This document shows positions 6,852-15,401 of a stretch of DNA of 41,291 nucleotides, one piece after another. Within the stretch, counting starts at the first letter, position 1. Each line of letters starts with the position of its first letter. The stretch is from Bacteroidales bacterium UBA1176 (GTDB lineage: Bacteria > Bacteroidota > Bacteroidia > Bacteroidales > WCHB1-69). Made by a program: the position numbers and the translations under genes. The DNA is taken from NCBI GenBank assembly GCA_002311645.1, contig DBYW01000050.1, positions 37,403-78,693 on the forward strand, given 5' to 3'. The notes under the pieces were generated by a model that did no database searches, was not told where the DNA came from, and saw only the letters and a program-made list of their open reading frames with translations.

Positions 6852-8810
6852 ATGAAACTGAGTGTCGTTATCGTCAACTATAACGTCTCCTGCTTCCTTG
6901 AACAGGCGCTGAATGCCGTGTATAAGGCTCTGCGCAATGTGGATGGTGAGGTCTTTGTGGTCGACAATAATTCCACGGACGATTCCCTGACCATGTTGGC
7001 TGCGAAATTCCCGCAGGTGAAACTCATCGCCAACCAGGAAAATGTGGGTTTTGCCAAGGCCAACAATCAGGCCATATGCGTCTCCACGGGCGAATATGTG
7101 CTCCTGCTCAATCCAGACACGGTGGTGGAGGAAGACACCTTTGAGAAGTGTATACGATTCATGGACGCGACTCCCGATGCCGGCGGCCTCGGCGTGAAGA
7201 TGGTCAACGGCAAGGGCGAGTTCCTGCCTGAGTCAAAACGAGGCATACCAATGCCCTCCGTGGCCTTCTACAAGCTCTTCGGCCTCTCCAAACTCTTCCC
7301 GCACTCCCGCAAGTTCGGGGCCTACCACCTCTCCTATCTCAGTGAAGACGAAATACACTCCGTAGAAGTGCTCGCCGGTGCCTTTATGATGATGCGCCGC
7401 AGCGTGCTCGAACGGGTCGGCCTGCTTGACGAGGACTACTTCATGTACGGTGAGGATATCGATCTCTCCTACCGCATTTTGAAGGGCGGCTACAAGAATT
7501 ACTATTTCCCCGAAACCCGTATTATTCACTATAAGGGCGAAAGCACCAAGACCGGCAGCCTCAATTATGTGCATGTCTTCTACAAGGCGATGCAGATTTT
7601 TGCCACGAAGCATTTTTCACAGAAGAATGCCGGAGCGTTCAATTTTTTGATTAACTGCGCTATATGGTTGCGCGCATCAATGGCTGCCATCAAGCGCATC
7701 GCCTTGAAACTGTTACTCCCCATTGCCGACTTTTTGTTGGTGTATGCGGGAATGCTCGTGTTGGCGCACTACTGGTCCAATAATGTGTTGGCGCAGCGCC
7801 ACAGTTTCTACCCCGACTATTATTATTATGCCATCATTCCACTTTACATTGTGGTCTGGCTGGTGGCTGTCGCCCTCTGCAAGGGTTATAAGAAACCCAT
7901 ACGCCTCACGAATGTCAATAAGGGCATTGCGTTAGGCACTGTCTCTATCTTGTTGGTCTATGCTCTGTTGCCTGAGACATTGCGTTTTTCGCGCGCCGTG
8001 GTGGTGTTGGGTGCCATGTGGACCATCATCGTCATCGACCTGCTACGCTATGTGTTGCAGCGGCTGCATGTGAAGGGCTATGACCTTGAGACGACGAGCC
8101 GCCGCCGCATCGCGGTGGTCGGCGATGCGGAAGAGGGCTCCCGTGTGATGGAACTCGTGCGCATGATGGAACCCAAGTGCGAGTTTGCCGGAGTTGTTGT
8201 CCTCGGGGATGATGCGCCTCAAACCGAATATTGTATCGGCAAGTTGTCGCAAATTCGGGAATTGTTGCCCCTGTATCGTCTTAACGAGGTGATTTTCTGC
8301 GCCAAAGACATCCCGACGCACGATATTGTCGATTGGATGCAACAGTTGCGGGCTTTCAAGGTGGAGTATCGTATCGCTCCCGAGAACGCCAATACTGTCA
8401 TCGGTAGCAACTCCATTTTTTCTGCCGACGCGCCCTATGTGGCGGCATCCAATGCCATCACGCAGCCGGCGCATCGTCGTGCCAAACGTGCCTTTGATAT
8501 ATGCTCTGCGCTCCTGTTGCTGCTGTTCCTGCCCATTGATGTCTGGTTTGTGAGTAATAGGTGTGGTTTTGTGGGCAATATCTTCGCAGTGCTCGCGGGA
8601 CGTAAAAGCTGGGTGGGCTGCCGGTTGCCCGGCAACGTCAAGACCGCGCAACTTCGTCCTGGCGTGCTTTTCCCGACAGATGCGCTGCCCGTTCCCGATG
8701 TCTCGGACGAAATCGTCGCCATTGCCGACGAACTATACATGCGCGACTACAGCGTCCATCTGGATATGCGCACGATGGCGAAGGGAAGAAAGAGATTGGG
8801 AAGGAAATAG
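6852..8810 (+). CDS. Glycosyltransferase family 2 fused to a polyprenyl-glycosylphosphotransferase-like region
   Basis: 652 aa. Residues 1 to about 265 are a GT2 domain: KLSVVIVNYNVSCFLEQAL, VVDNNSTDDS, LLLNPDTVVEED with the nucleotide-sugar-binding Asp cluster, and DEDYFMYGEDIDLSYRI. Residues 290-400 hold about four membrane segments. A cytosolic region with RRIAVVGDAEEGSRVMELVRMM resembles the CoA_binding_3 (Rossmann-like) domain of WbaP-type sugar-1-phosphate transferases. After a further hydrophobic stretch (ICSALLLLLFLPIDVWF) comes a short tail. The catalytic bacterial-sugar-transferase domain is shrunken or absent, so only GT2 activity is expected. The substrate is unknown; probably cell-surface glycan synthesis. 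Confidence 0.85.
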   Translation: MKLSVVIVNYNVSCFLEQALNAVYKALRNVDGEVFVVDNNSTDDSLTMLAAKFPQVKLIANQENVGFAKANNQAICVSTGEYVLLLNPDTVVEEDTFEKCIRFMDATPDAGGLGVKMVNGKGEFLPESKRGIPMPSVAFYKLFGLSKLFPHSRKFGAYHLSYLSEDEIHSVEVLAGAFMMMRRSVLERVGLLDEDYFMYGEDIDLSYRILKGGYKNYYFPETRIIHYKGESTKTGSLNYVHVFYKAMQIFATKHFSQKNAGAFNFLINCAIWLRASMAAIKRIALKLLLPIADFLLVYAGMLVLAHYWSNNVLAQRHSFYPDYYYYAIIPLYIVVWLVAVALCKGYKKPIRLTNVNKGIALGTVSILLVYALLPETLRFSRAVVVLGAMWTIIVIDLLRYVLQRLHVKGYDLETTSRRRIAVVGDAEEGSRVMELVRMMEPKCEFAGVVVLGDDAPQTEYCIGKLSQIRELLPLYRLNEVIFCAKDIPTHDIVDWMQQLRAFKVEYRIAPENANTVIGSNSIFSADAPYVAASNAITQPAHRRAKRAFDICSALLLLLFLPIDVWFVSNRCGFVGNIFAVLAGRKSWVGCRLPGNVKTAQLRPGVLFPTDALPVPDVSDEIVAIADELYMRDYSVHLDMRTMAKGRKRLGRK

Positions 8811-8865
8811 AATCCGTTTTTTTGTTTTTTCAGGAGGAGGTCGGCGCAAGTGTAGTCCTTGTCCG

Positions 8866-9816
8866 TTATTTTACCCTTTTCAAATCCCTCACCTTATACC
8901 TTGCCCAGGAGAAGTAGGGTATGTCGGGGTCCTGAATGGTGATGTCCTGCTGGAGTTTGCGTCCCTTGAAAACATAGTCATCGATGAATTCGTTGATGGC
9001 AAGTGTGTCGCGGACATATGCGGCGGCGGCTTCGTGGGCGACACCCTCGTAGCGTCGGATTATGTAGGGATAGTCGAATTTCTCAAAGCGTCGGGCAAGT
9101 GTGTTGCTGCCGAACAAGCCGATGTTGAAAATCTGGATTTTCTTGTAGAATACCAACTTGTCCTCGGTGCCGTGGCAGAACAGGGTGGGAGCGGGCGGCT
9201 GCACGCGGTATTTGACACTGCCCTTGTCGGAGAAGATGGCGCCGGCGAAGGACATCACGCCTGCGTAGCGGAAGTCGCTCGGCAGGGCTTGCGCTACGCC
9301 GAAGCGGTTGCCGAGCATGTAGTCGGCTTGCAAGGCTGTGATGGCACCCGCGCTGCTGCCCATGATCACAATGTGTTGGGGGTTGATGGTGAACTGCGGG
9401 GTGTTCAACAGGTTCTTTAGAATGTAATCTGTGCAGGAAAGCATGTCCTCCGCCGCCATGTCGATGGCATTGCGGAATTTCTGGATGCCGGAGGCGATGG
9501 TGAAATTTTCCACACCCTTCAGTCCGAGCCGGTAGTCGAGAGCCACAAGTACGAAACCGTGCTTCTCCGCCCAGCGTACCATCGGGTTCACCTGCGAGGT
9601 GTCGTTGCGGGAACCGGAAACGAAACCGCCTCCGAAGGCGAAAATCAGACAGGGCTTGTGCGCGTCCTGCACGGTGGGCACGTAAACGTCCATTTTGAGC
9701 GGCTCACCATTGCGCACCACATATTCATACGTCAACTTCTGCTGCGCAAACGCGCCCAGAGCGGCAACAACCACCATGCATGTCAACAGGAACTTTGAAA
9801 AGTTTTTCTTATTCAT
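8866..9816 (-). CDS. Secreted alpha/beta hydrolase (esterase/lipase-like)
   Basis: 316 aa. Seen: signal peptide MNKKNFSKFLLTCMVVVAALGAFA ending at AQQ, so exported. The hydrolase core has the oxyanion motif FAFGGGFVSGS, the nucleophile elbow GSSAGA (Ser catalytic), CHGTEDKLV with the likely acid, and YEGVAHEAAA with the likely catalytic His. This is the hormone-sensitive-lipase/carboxylesterase type (BD-FAE-like); the substrate is unknown. A longer reading frame opens at 9858, but the -7 element at 9856-9863 and the signal peptide favour the start at 9816. It is convergent with the glycosyltransferase gene and divergent from rnfD. Confidence 0.87.
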   Translation of the reverse strand: MNKKNFSKFLLTCMVVVAALGAFAQQKLTYEYVVRNGEPLKMDVYVPTVQDAHKPCLIFAFGGGFVSGSRNDTSQVNPMVRWAEKHGFVLVALDYRLGLKGVENFTIASGIQKFRNAIDMAAEDMLSCTDYILKNLLNTPQFTINPQHIVIMGSSAGAITALQADYMLGNRFGVAQALPSDFRYAGVMSFAGAIFSDKGSVKYRVQPPAPTLFCHGTEDKLVFYKKIQIFNIGLFGSNTLARRFEKFDYPYIIRRYEGVAHEAAAAYVRDTLAINEFIDDYVFKGRKLQQDITIQDPDIPYFSWARYKVRDLKRVK

Positions 9817-9855
9817 AAAATAAGATACTGATGGATAATGTGAAATATGATTTTG

Positions 9856-9863
9856 CAAAAATA
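9856..9863 (-). promoter_or_regulatory. -7 element of hydrolase promoter
   Basis: Minus-strand TATTTTTG, a TAnnTTTG match, 40 bp before the start codon at 9816. It shows that the longer frame from 9858 is not the real start. Confidence 0.6.
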
Positions 9864-9895
9864 CATTATTTTTCGTGATAATTCCGTTTTTTTTC

Positions 9896-9926
9896 TTGAC
9901 ATCACAATAAAAAAATTGTATTTTTG
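9896..9926 (+). promoter_or_regulatory. Promoter of rnfDGEA
   Basis: The -7 element TATTTTTG (9919-9926) has TTG at 9896-9898, giving a 20-bp spacer, a good Bacteroidota sigma-A promoter. It lies 42 bp before rnfD and shows that the cluster starts here, without rnfB and rnfC. Confidence 0.7.
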
Positions 9927-9968
9927 CCGCTTGTATCTAAATTTTAAAATTAGTAACACTTTGATACA

Positions 9969-10934
9969 ATGGATAAATTATTAAATGTTTCCGGTTCTCC
10001 CCACGTACACAGCGGTGAATCCGTGAAGAAGATCATGTGGTCGGTGGTGTTGGCCTTGGTGCCGGCATTCCTGGTCTCCGTCTTCTATTTCGGGTTGCCT
10101 GTGATCATCCTGACTTTGGTCTCTGTGGGTTGCTGCGTCTTGTTTGAGTACTTGATACAGCGTTTTATCATGAAAGTGGAGCCTACGGTCAGCGATGGTT
10201 CCGCCGTCGTGACGGGCATGCTGCTGGCCTTCAATGTGCCGGCCAACCTTCCGATATGGATGCTCGTCGTGGGGGCGCTCGTGGCCATCGGCATCGCCAA
10301 GATGCCTTTCGGCGGCCTCGGCCACAACCCCTTCAACCCGGCCTTGGTCGCTCGTGTCTTCATGCTTATCGCCTTCCCGGTGGCCATGACCACATGGCCG
10401 GTTGCCGAGCCCATCTGGGGCTTTGCTGACGCTGTGACAGGCCCGACCCCATTGGGACTGCTCAAGGAAGGGGCTACGGTTGATATGAGCCAAATGCCCA
10501 CATACACCAACATGCTGGTCGGGCAGATGGGCGGCAGTTTCGGCGAGGTTTCCGCCATCGCCCTGCTCATCGGTGCCGCTTTCCTGATGTGGAAGCGCGT
10601 CATCAGCTGGCACATCCCGGTGTCGTTCCTGCTGGCCGTGTTCGTGTTCGCCGGCATATTCTGGCTTATCGACCCGACGCACTATGCCAATCCCTTCTTC
10701 CACCTGCTTACGGGCGGCCTTATCCTTGGCGCCTTCTTCATGGCCACCGATATGGTGACCTCGCCGGTCTCCACACGGGGCATGTTGGTGTTCGGCTGCG
10801 GTTGCGGCTTGCTCACCATCATCATCCGACTCTTCGGCGCCTACCCCGAGGGCGTTTCGTTCTCCATCTTGATCATGAACTCCCTTGTGCCGCTCATCAA
10901 CAAGGGGTTCAAACCGAAAACTTACGCCAAATAA
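9969..10934 (+). CDS. rnfD: Rnf electron transport complex subunit D
   Basis: 321 aa, the normal RnfD length and shorter than NqrB. An integral membrane subunit of the ferredoxin:NAD+ oxidoreductase that couples electron flow to Na+ or H+ transport. Seen: N-terminal LLNVSGSPHVHSGESVKKIMW, multiple membrane helices, FGGLGHNPFNPALVARVF, and DAVTGPTPLGLL, where the Thr of the T-G-P-T motif is the expected covalent FMN site. The end MNSLVPLINKGFKPKTYAK is typical. It is first in the cluster; rnfG follows after 16 bp. Confidence 0.96.
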   Translation: MDKLLNVSGSPHVHSGESVKKIMWSVVLALVPAFLVSVFYFGLPVIILTLVSVGCCVLFEYLIQRFIMKVEPTVSDGSAVVTGMLLAFNVPANLPIWMLVVGALVAIGIAKMPFGGLGHNPFNPALVARVFMLIAFPVAMTTWPVAEPIWGFADAVTGPTPLGLLKEGATVDMSQMPTYTNMLVGQMGGSFGEVSAIALLIGAAFLMWKRVISWHIPVSFLLAVFVFAGIFWLIDPTHYANPFFHLLTGGLILGAFFMATDMVTSPVSTRGMLVFGCGCGLLTIIIRLFGAYPEGVSFSILIMNSLVPLINKGFKPKTYAK

Positions 10935-10950
10935 CTAAATTCCAACCATT

Positions 10951-11544
10951 ATGTCACAGAAGAAAGAAGCTTCATTGCTGCGGTTGGTCGTCGTGCTGAC
11001 CAGCATCGCGTTGGTGGCGGGTCTGGCCCTGACCGGGGTCTACGCCCTCACGAAGGAACGTATCGACAATGCGCAAAAAGCCAAGAAAGAACAGGCCTTG
11101 AATCTGGTTCTCCCTGACTTCAAGGGCACCCTCATTGATACTACTGTTGTTCCTGAAGGCGAAAAGGAAGGTGTCTTGGTGCACCTCGCCACCCAAGAGG
11201 ATGGAACCCTCTATGGCGCCGCCATCGAGACATATACCAAAAAAGCTTTCGACGGACGCTTCGACCTTATGGTCGGTTTCGCCGCCGATGGCAGCATCAT
11301 CAACACGGAGGTGATCGATGCCTCCGAGACCCCCGGACTGGGTGACAAGATCAACAAGACCAAGAGCGACTTTGCCAAGCAGTTCAACGGTCAGGATCCC
11401 GCCACCTACAAACTCTCCGTCAAGAAAGACGGCGGCGATGTGGATGCCATCACGGCAGCCACCATCTCGTCGCGCGCCTATTGCGATGCCGTGCAACGTG
11501 CTTACAATGTTTTCATGAAAATAAAGGAGGAGTGCCATGAGTAA
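10951..11544 (+). CDS. rnfG: Rnf electron transport complex subunit G
   Basis: 197 aa. A periplasm-facing flavoprotein subunit with one N-terminal membrane helix (LLRLVVVLTSIALVAGLALTGVYA). Seen: a globular part with ASETPGLGDKI, the conserved 'ETPGLG' loop of the FMN-binding domain, and DAITAATISS near the C-terminus, matching the covalent FMN signature (S/T)GAT-x-(S/T), with the second Thr as the likely attachment point. It overlaps rnfE by 8 bp. Confidence 0.95.
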   Translation: MSQKKEASLLRLVVVLTSIALVAGLALTGVYALTKERIDNAQKAKKEQALNLVLPDFKGTLIDTTVVPEGEKEGVLVHLATQEDGTLYGAAIETYTKKAFDGRFDLMVGFAADGSIINTEVIDASETPGLGDKINKTKSDFAKQFNGQDPATYKLSVKKDGGDVDAITAATISSRAYCDAVQRAYNVFMKIKEECHE

Positions 11545-12163
11545 ATGGAATATTCTGACCAAAGGTTTTTTCAAGGAGAATCCCAGCTTGATTCTCGTGT
11601 TGGGCACTTGCCCCACACTTGCCGTTACGACGTCTGTGAACAATGCTATCGGCATGGGCGCGGCCACCACATTTGTGCTCCTGATGTCCAACATCATCAT
11701 CTCATTGCTCAAGAATGTGATTCCCGACAAGGTGCGCATACCGTGCTATATCGTGATTATCGCCACCTTTGTGAGCATGGTCGACCTGCTGATCCAAGGC
11801 TTCGTGCCGGCCTTGTCGGCCAGTCTGGGCGTCTTCATCCCGCTGATTGTCGTCAACTGCATCGTGCTTGGCCGTGCCGAGGCATTTGCCAGCAAGAACA
11901 GCGTGTTTGACTCCATCCTTGACGGCCTTGGCATGGGCATCGGCTTCACCATCTCCCTGATTCTCATTGCAGCTGTGCGCGAGATTCTCGGTGCCGGAGC
12001 TTTCTTGGGACACCAGTTCATCCCTTCCGACTACAACATCCTCATCTTCGTGCTTGCACCCGGCGCGTTCATCGTGTTCGGCTTCATTATGGCACTCGTA
12101 CGCCATATCCTTAACAGGATTGAGGCCAAGCGCAAGGCCAGACAACTCGCCGTGCAGAAATAA
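11537..12163 (+). CDS. rnfE: Rnf electron transport complex subunit E
   Basis: 208 aa. A six-helix membrane subunit related to RnfA. Seen: N-terminal WNILTKGFFKENPSLILVLGTCPTLAVT, typical of RnfE/NqrD, with the Cys of GTCPTLAVT expected to help bind the intramembrane iron-sulfur centre; then VIPDKVRIPCYIVIIATFV; and GRAEAFASKN. The start overlaps the rnfG stop (ATGAGTAA), which points to translational coupling. Confidence 0.96.
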   Translation: MSKWNILTKGFFKENPSLILVLGTCPTLAVTTSVNNAIGMGAATTFVLLMSNIIISLLKNVIPDKVRIPCYIVIIATFVSMVDLLIQGFVPALSASLGVFIPLIVVNCIVLGRAEAFASKNSVFDSILDGLGMGIGFTISLILIAAVREILGAGAFLGHQFIPSDYNILIFVLAPGAFIVFGFIMALVRHILNRIEAKRKARQLAVQK

Positions 12164-12196
12164 AATTGTTCACTAACCTTTAGCACTTAATTGATT

Positions 12197-12787
12197 ATGG
12201 AATATATATTAATGATTATCGGCGCCGTCTTGGTGAACAACATCGTCTTGGTGCAGTTCCTCGGCATTTGTCCGTTCTTGGGCGTTTCCAACAAGGTGAA
12301 TACCGCCCTTGGCATGGGCATGGCCGTCATCTTCGTGATGACCTTGGCCACGCTCGTTACCGCCACTCTTCAGAAATACATTCTCATGCCGCTGGGCATT
12401 ACCTATTTGCAGACTATCGTCTTCATCTTGGTCATTGCGGCCCTGGTGCAGATGGTTGAAATTGTCCTCAAGAAAGTCAGTCCTCCCCTCTATCAGGCCT
12501 TGGGTGTTTTCTTGCCGCTGATTACCACCAACTGCGCTGTGCTGGGCGTGGCCATTAAGGTGACGGAACAGGAACTCATCACGGGGCATGGCTTCTCCAT
12601 TTTGGACAGCACCATTTATGCTATTGCTGTCGCCATCGGCTTCACGCTGGCCATTGTCATCTTCGCGGGTCTGCGCGAGCAACTCGAGCTTGTTGAAATT
12701 CCCAAGGGAATGAAGGGCGTGCCCATCGCGCTCATTACTGCCGGCATCCTTGCCATGGCCTTCATGGGATTCTCCAACCTTGTGTAG
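12197..12787 (+). CDS. rnfA: Rnf electron transport complex subunit A
   Basis: 196 aa. A membrane subunit that pairs with RnfE. Seen: MEYILMIIGAVLVNNIVLVQ and LGICPFLGVSN, with the conserved Cys of 'GICPFLGVS'; YLQTIVFILVIAALVQMVE; and LGVFLPLITTNCAVLGVA, with the second conserved Cys. The start at 12197 (MEYIL) fits the family better than the in-frame ATG 6 bp earlier. It is the last gene of the cluster; a strong terminator follows. Confidence 0.96.
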   Translation: MEYILMIIGAVLVNNIVLVQFLGICPFLGVSNKVNTALGMGMAVIFVMTLATLVTATLQKYILMPLGITYLQTIVFILVIAALVQMVEIVLKKVSPPLYQALGVFLPLITTNCAVLGVAIKVTEQELITGHGFSILDSTIYAIAVAIGFTLAIVIFAGLREQLELVEIPKGMKGVPIALITAGILAMAFMGFSNLV

Positions 12788-12812
12788 TCTTTACTCGATA
12801 GATACAAAAAGG

Positions 12813-12845
12813 GCGGGATGGTGTTATCATCATCCCGCTTTTTTT
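12813..12845 (+). terminator. Intrinsic terminator after rnfA
   Basis: A perfect 8-bp stem, GCGGGATG (12813-12820) with CATCCCGC (12831-12838), a 10-nt loop and a run of seven T. It ends the rnf transcript and marks the edge of the GC-rich core segment. Confidence 0.9.
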
Positions 12846-13185
12846 GTGTTATGGTTGTTGGGTGTGCTGTTTTGAAATGGTTGGGAGGAAAGATTAACTG
12901 ATAGAGGAAAAAGGAGGCAGGGTAGAGAATCTTTTCGACTTCTACGTCGAAAGTTTAAAAGAGGTGGTGCCATTCCAAATTTATGAATGGACTACTTGTC
13001 AGGTGAAAGATGTGCATATTGTCGCCGAAGTGTTACTGATCTAAGCAAGACACCCTGAGTTCTTGTCTCAAGGGGACGCACCGATGGGAACTTAGAAAGA
13101 CTTCTTCACTGGTGAAGAGGATTTTCTTATAATTTGACGTAAAGGCAAAATGATTGCCTATCCAAAACGCATGCTATTTCTTTAA

Positions 13186-13211
13186 AACGCTTGACAGAGG
13201 TGTCAAGTGTT
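13186..13211. repeat. Strong hairpin in border region
   Basis: AACGCTTGACA (13186-13196), loop GAGG, TGTCAAGTGTT (13201-13211): 10 of 11 Watson-Crick pairs plus one G-T. There is no T-run, so it is not a typical terminator. It could be an RNA structure or a protein-binding site. Confidence 0.5.
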
Positions 13212-13357
13212 GACCACATTTACACGATTGGTTCAACTATTTTACCTCTCAGAGGACGAGTTCTGTGTGTGGAAAGTACACATGGTGTTTCATGTGCATT
13301 TTTAGGCATTTGATGTCAAAAAAAGCCCTTTCAGAAAATGTACTTTTGTGATAAAAC

Positions 13358-13365
13358 TATTTTTG
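13358..13365 (+). promoter_or_regulatory. -7 element before the AAA+ gene
   Basis: TATTTTTG, a TAnnTTTG match, 26 bp before the ATG at 13392. It is the first clear promoter of the accessory cluster. Confidence 0.6.
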
Positions 13366-13391
13366 CACCGGAATTTTAAATATACAAAGCA

Positions 13392-15263
13392 ATGAGCAAG
13401 CAAACAAAAAATAAAAACAAGAAAAAAATGTCAGGAGACATTGATCAGCAATCATCTCAAAGTAACAAATATTTCATGGGGATTGAGTTCAAATCTGATA
13501 CGATACAAGGAATGGATTATCGAGAAGTTGCCGCACGCATATTCCTCAGTCCGAAAATTCCTTGCGAGAAAGTTGTTGGAGTCATCAACAGTTTGGAAAA
13601 CGAGAGGATGTCGATAGACAGTTTCCTGCGGCGGACGAATGCGCAAATCCAACTGTTGCGGGAAAAAGATGAAGACATTAAAGACAAAATGATTTATAGG
13701 ATTGATGACTGGCCGATGACCTTCGGGATTCTGGAAGCAGAGGACTGGGTCAACATTTTTGAGAAATTTGGTTTTACATACGACGATCTCTACTCAAGCA
13801 ATAATAACTCTATCGAAATTTCGTCTGCGGAAGAACTGGCCAACTATGTGAAGCAATATATCTGCGGACAGGACGATGCTATTGACCAAATTGCTATCCC
13901 GTTCTGGCAGCATCTTGAAAGCAAGAAAAATGGTACTTGTTCCGCTATCAAAACACCTGTGCTCTTGATTGGTGAGACGGGCTGCGGAAAAACAGAGTTA
14001 TACCGTAGATTCTCAGAAATTTGCAGCAATGAATGCCCCGTTGTTCGCATTAATTCTTCTGACATCACTCCACAGTCCTGGAAGGGCACACATATTTGTG
14101 ATGCATTTCTAAATGCTTTGAAGTCAGGTGTCAAAATGCAAGACCTTGAATATGCCATTGTCGTTTTCAATGAATTTGACAAAATCACTCATTATGGCAG
14201 TAAGATTACCAGCGACAAAGGAGCTGATATGGATAAGGATATGCAGAGAGATATTATGCGCCTTTTCGAACGTGACAGTAGCCTTATTATCACAGATGAC
14301 AACCCTCTCTCACAATACAACGGTCTACAGTTGTCTGTGAACAACTTGTTGGTTGTATTTGATGGCGCTTTCAATGGCATTGAAGAGATAATCCAACAGC
14401 GCTGCAATGCAAAATCTATTGGTTTTGTTAATCAAAGAATCATTCCAACCAAAACGAGTTGGATGAAACGAATCTGTGAAAAGGACTTGGAAGAATGGGG
14501 GTTCTTTCCAGAACTGATTGGTCGTATTGGTACTATTTGTGTGTTGAATCCACTTACAACCGAGTTGATGATGAAGATTATGTTGTCGACAAAAGATAGC
14601 ATTCTTCAGGCGCATATTGACTACTGCCGGCAGCATAACGTTCAGCTCGTCTTCACTGATGATGCTATTCGCTGTATCGCAGAAAGGGCTTATGATTCAG
14701 GGTTGGGATTCAGGAATGCAACATTACACGTTGGAGCCCTCGATACATCCGATAACGATGTGATTTTCTGTAGTTTCGCTGCTGATTTAGGTTATGAAAA
14801 TGGAAAAATAATTGGGGCTTTTGTAAACGAAGGAGATCCAATTTCATGGGGAGGAGGTCGTAAGCTGGGTTACTGTGCCATTCTTGAAGAAAATGTCACC
14901 TTGGGAGTTTCAGAAAATTCCCCCCTGTTTGAACAGGCGATTGAGCAAGGTGGCTATTTCTTTCGTCAATACCCCGCAGTGGATAATGGTGTTATGGTGA
15001 AGAACAATCCGAAGAATGCAGCCTTCAGACGGGCCCTCTGTATGTTAAATGGCAAGGTGTGTGTCGTTGCAACGTTTGATCGGGTGTTGATGAATGATTT
15101 TGCCACAATTCTTGTGCAATTAGGTGTCGAGAATGCCATCTTTCTTACTGGCGGAAATGCTGAAGGGTGGTATAGAACTGAAGATGGCACATTCCATCGA
15201 TTAGGCGAAAAGTATATAAAAGGCAATTCCAACGTCAATTATATCGTTTTTCGCGCACATTAG
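13392..15263 (+). CDS. ClpX-like AAA+ ATPase fused to a phosphodiester-glycosidase (NAGPA)-like domain
   Basis: 623 aa. Residues 1-145: a lysine-rich start and an unrecognised helical region. About 145-450: AAA+ of the ClpX type, with Walker A GETGCGKT (194-201), Walker B VVFNEFD (257-263; Asn replaces the first acidic residue, the catalytic Glu261 remains), FFPELIGRIG (371-380) matching ClpX's 'PEFIGR' with Arg378 as likely sensor/finger, and a sensor-2-like GLGFRNA. About 475-623: EGDPISWGGGRKLGYCAILEE, GYFFRQYPAV, NAAFRRALCMLNGKVCVV, LGVENAIFLTGGNAEGW. The order 'inhabited fold - Arg - LG-x-x-xA-(I)-x-L-x-GG' is that of the DUF2233/NAGPA family, which cleaves sugar phosphodiesters. No signal peptide is visible, so it is cytosolic. 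The ClpX likeness is firm; the NAGPA likeness is by pattern only. Confidence 0.8.
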   Translation: MSKQTKNKNKKKMSGDIDQQSSQSNKYFMGIEFKSDTIQGMDYREVAARIFLSPKIPCEKVVGVINSLENERMSIDSFLRRTNAQIQLLREKDEDIKDKMIYRIDDWPMTFGILEAEDWVNIFEKFGFTYDDLYSSNNNSIEISSAEELANYVKQYICGQDDAIDQIAIPFWQHLESKKNGTCSAIKTPVLLIGETGCGKTELYRRFSEICSNECPVVRINSSDITPQSWKGTHICDAFLNALKSGVKMQDLEYAIVVFNEFDKITHYGSKITSDKGADMDKDMQRDIMRLFERDSSLIITDDNPLSQYNGLQLSVNNLLVVFDGAFNGIEEIIQQRCNAKSIGFVNQRIIPTKTSWMKRICEKDLEEWGFFPELIGRIGTICVLNPLTTELMMKIMLSTKDSILQAHIDYCRQHNVQLVFTDDAIRCIAERAYDSGLGFRNATLHVGALDTSDNDVIFCSFAADLGYENGKIIGAFVNEGDPISWGGGRKLGYCAILEENVTLGVSENSPLFEQAIEQGGYFFRQYPAVDNGVMVKNNPKNAAFRRALCMLNGKVCVVATFDRVLMNDFATILVQLGVENAIFLTGGNAEGWYRTEDGTFHRLGEKYIKGNSNVNYIVFRAH

Positions 15264-15401
15264 TTGTTGCTTCTCTATAATTGCTTGCAACTAAAGTTCA
15301 TGCACTATGTAAGGAAAAGTGTTGGATGGGCTATTAAACAAGTAGCGGTCAAATTATTTTTGAAAAAAATCAAATCACGTGTATTTTATAAAAAAAAAAA
15401 T

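Larger units (their letters stand above)
12846..13391. other. Gene-poor border region with small hairpins
   Basis: About 550 bp without a convincing gene. An open frame without a start codon (12901-13044, 47 codons, reading RVENLFDFYVESLKEVVPF in its middle) may be a gene relic but matches nothing I know. Hairpins: TTTCGAC/GTCGAAA (12933-12952), and an 11-bp stem with a 4-nt loop at 13186-13211 (one G-T pair). Base composition drops from GC-rich to AT-rich here. I see no integrase, direct repeats or tRNA that would define an integration site. Confidence 0.5.

Noticed and set aside
8563..9420. A 285-codon plus-strand frame running across the end of the glycosyltransferase gene and into the hydrolase gene
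   Set aside because: It overlaps two well-supported genes in other frames and its translation resembles no protein family.
10972..11739. A 255-codon minus-strand frame opposite rnfG and rnfE
   Set aside because: It lies against two well-recognised rnf genes and has no family features.
12901..13044. An open frame of 47 codons reading like a protein fragment
   Set aside because: No start codon, no ribosome binding site and no recognised family; kept only as a possible relic in the border-region entry.
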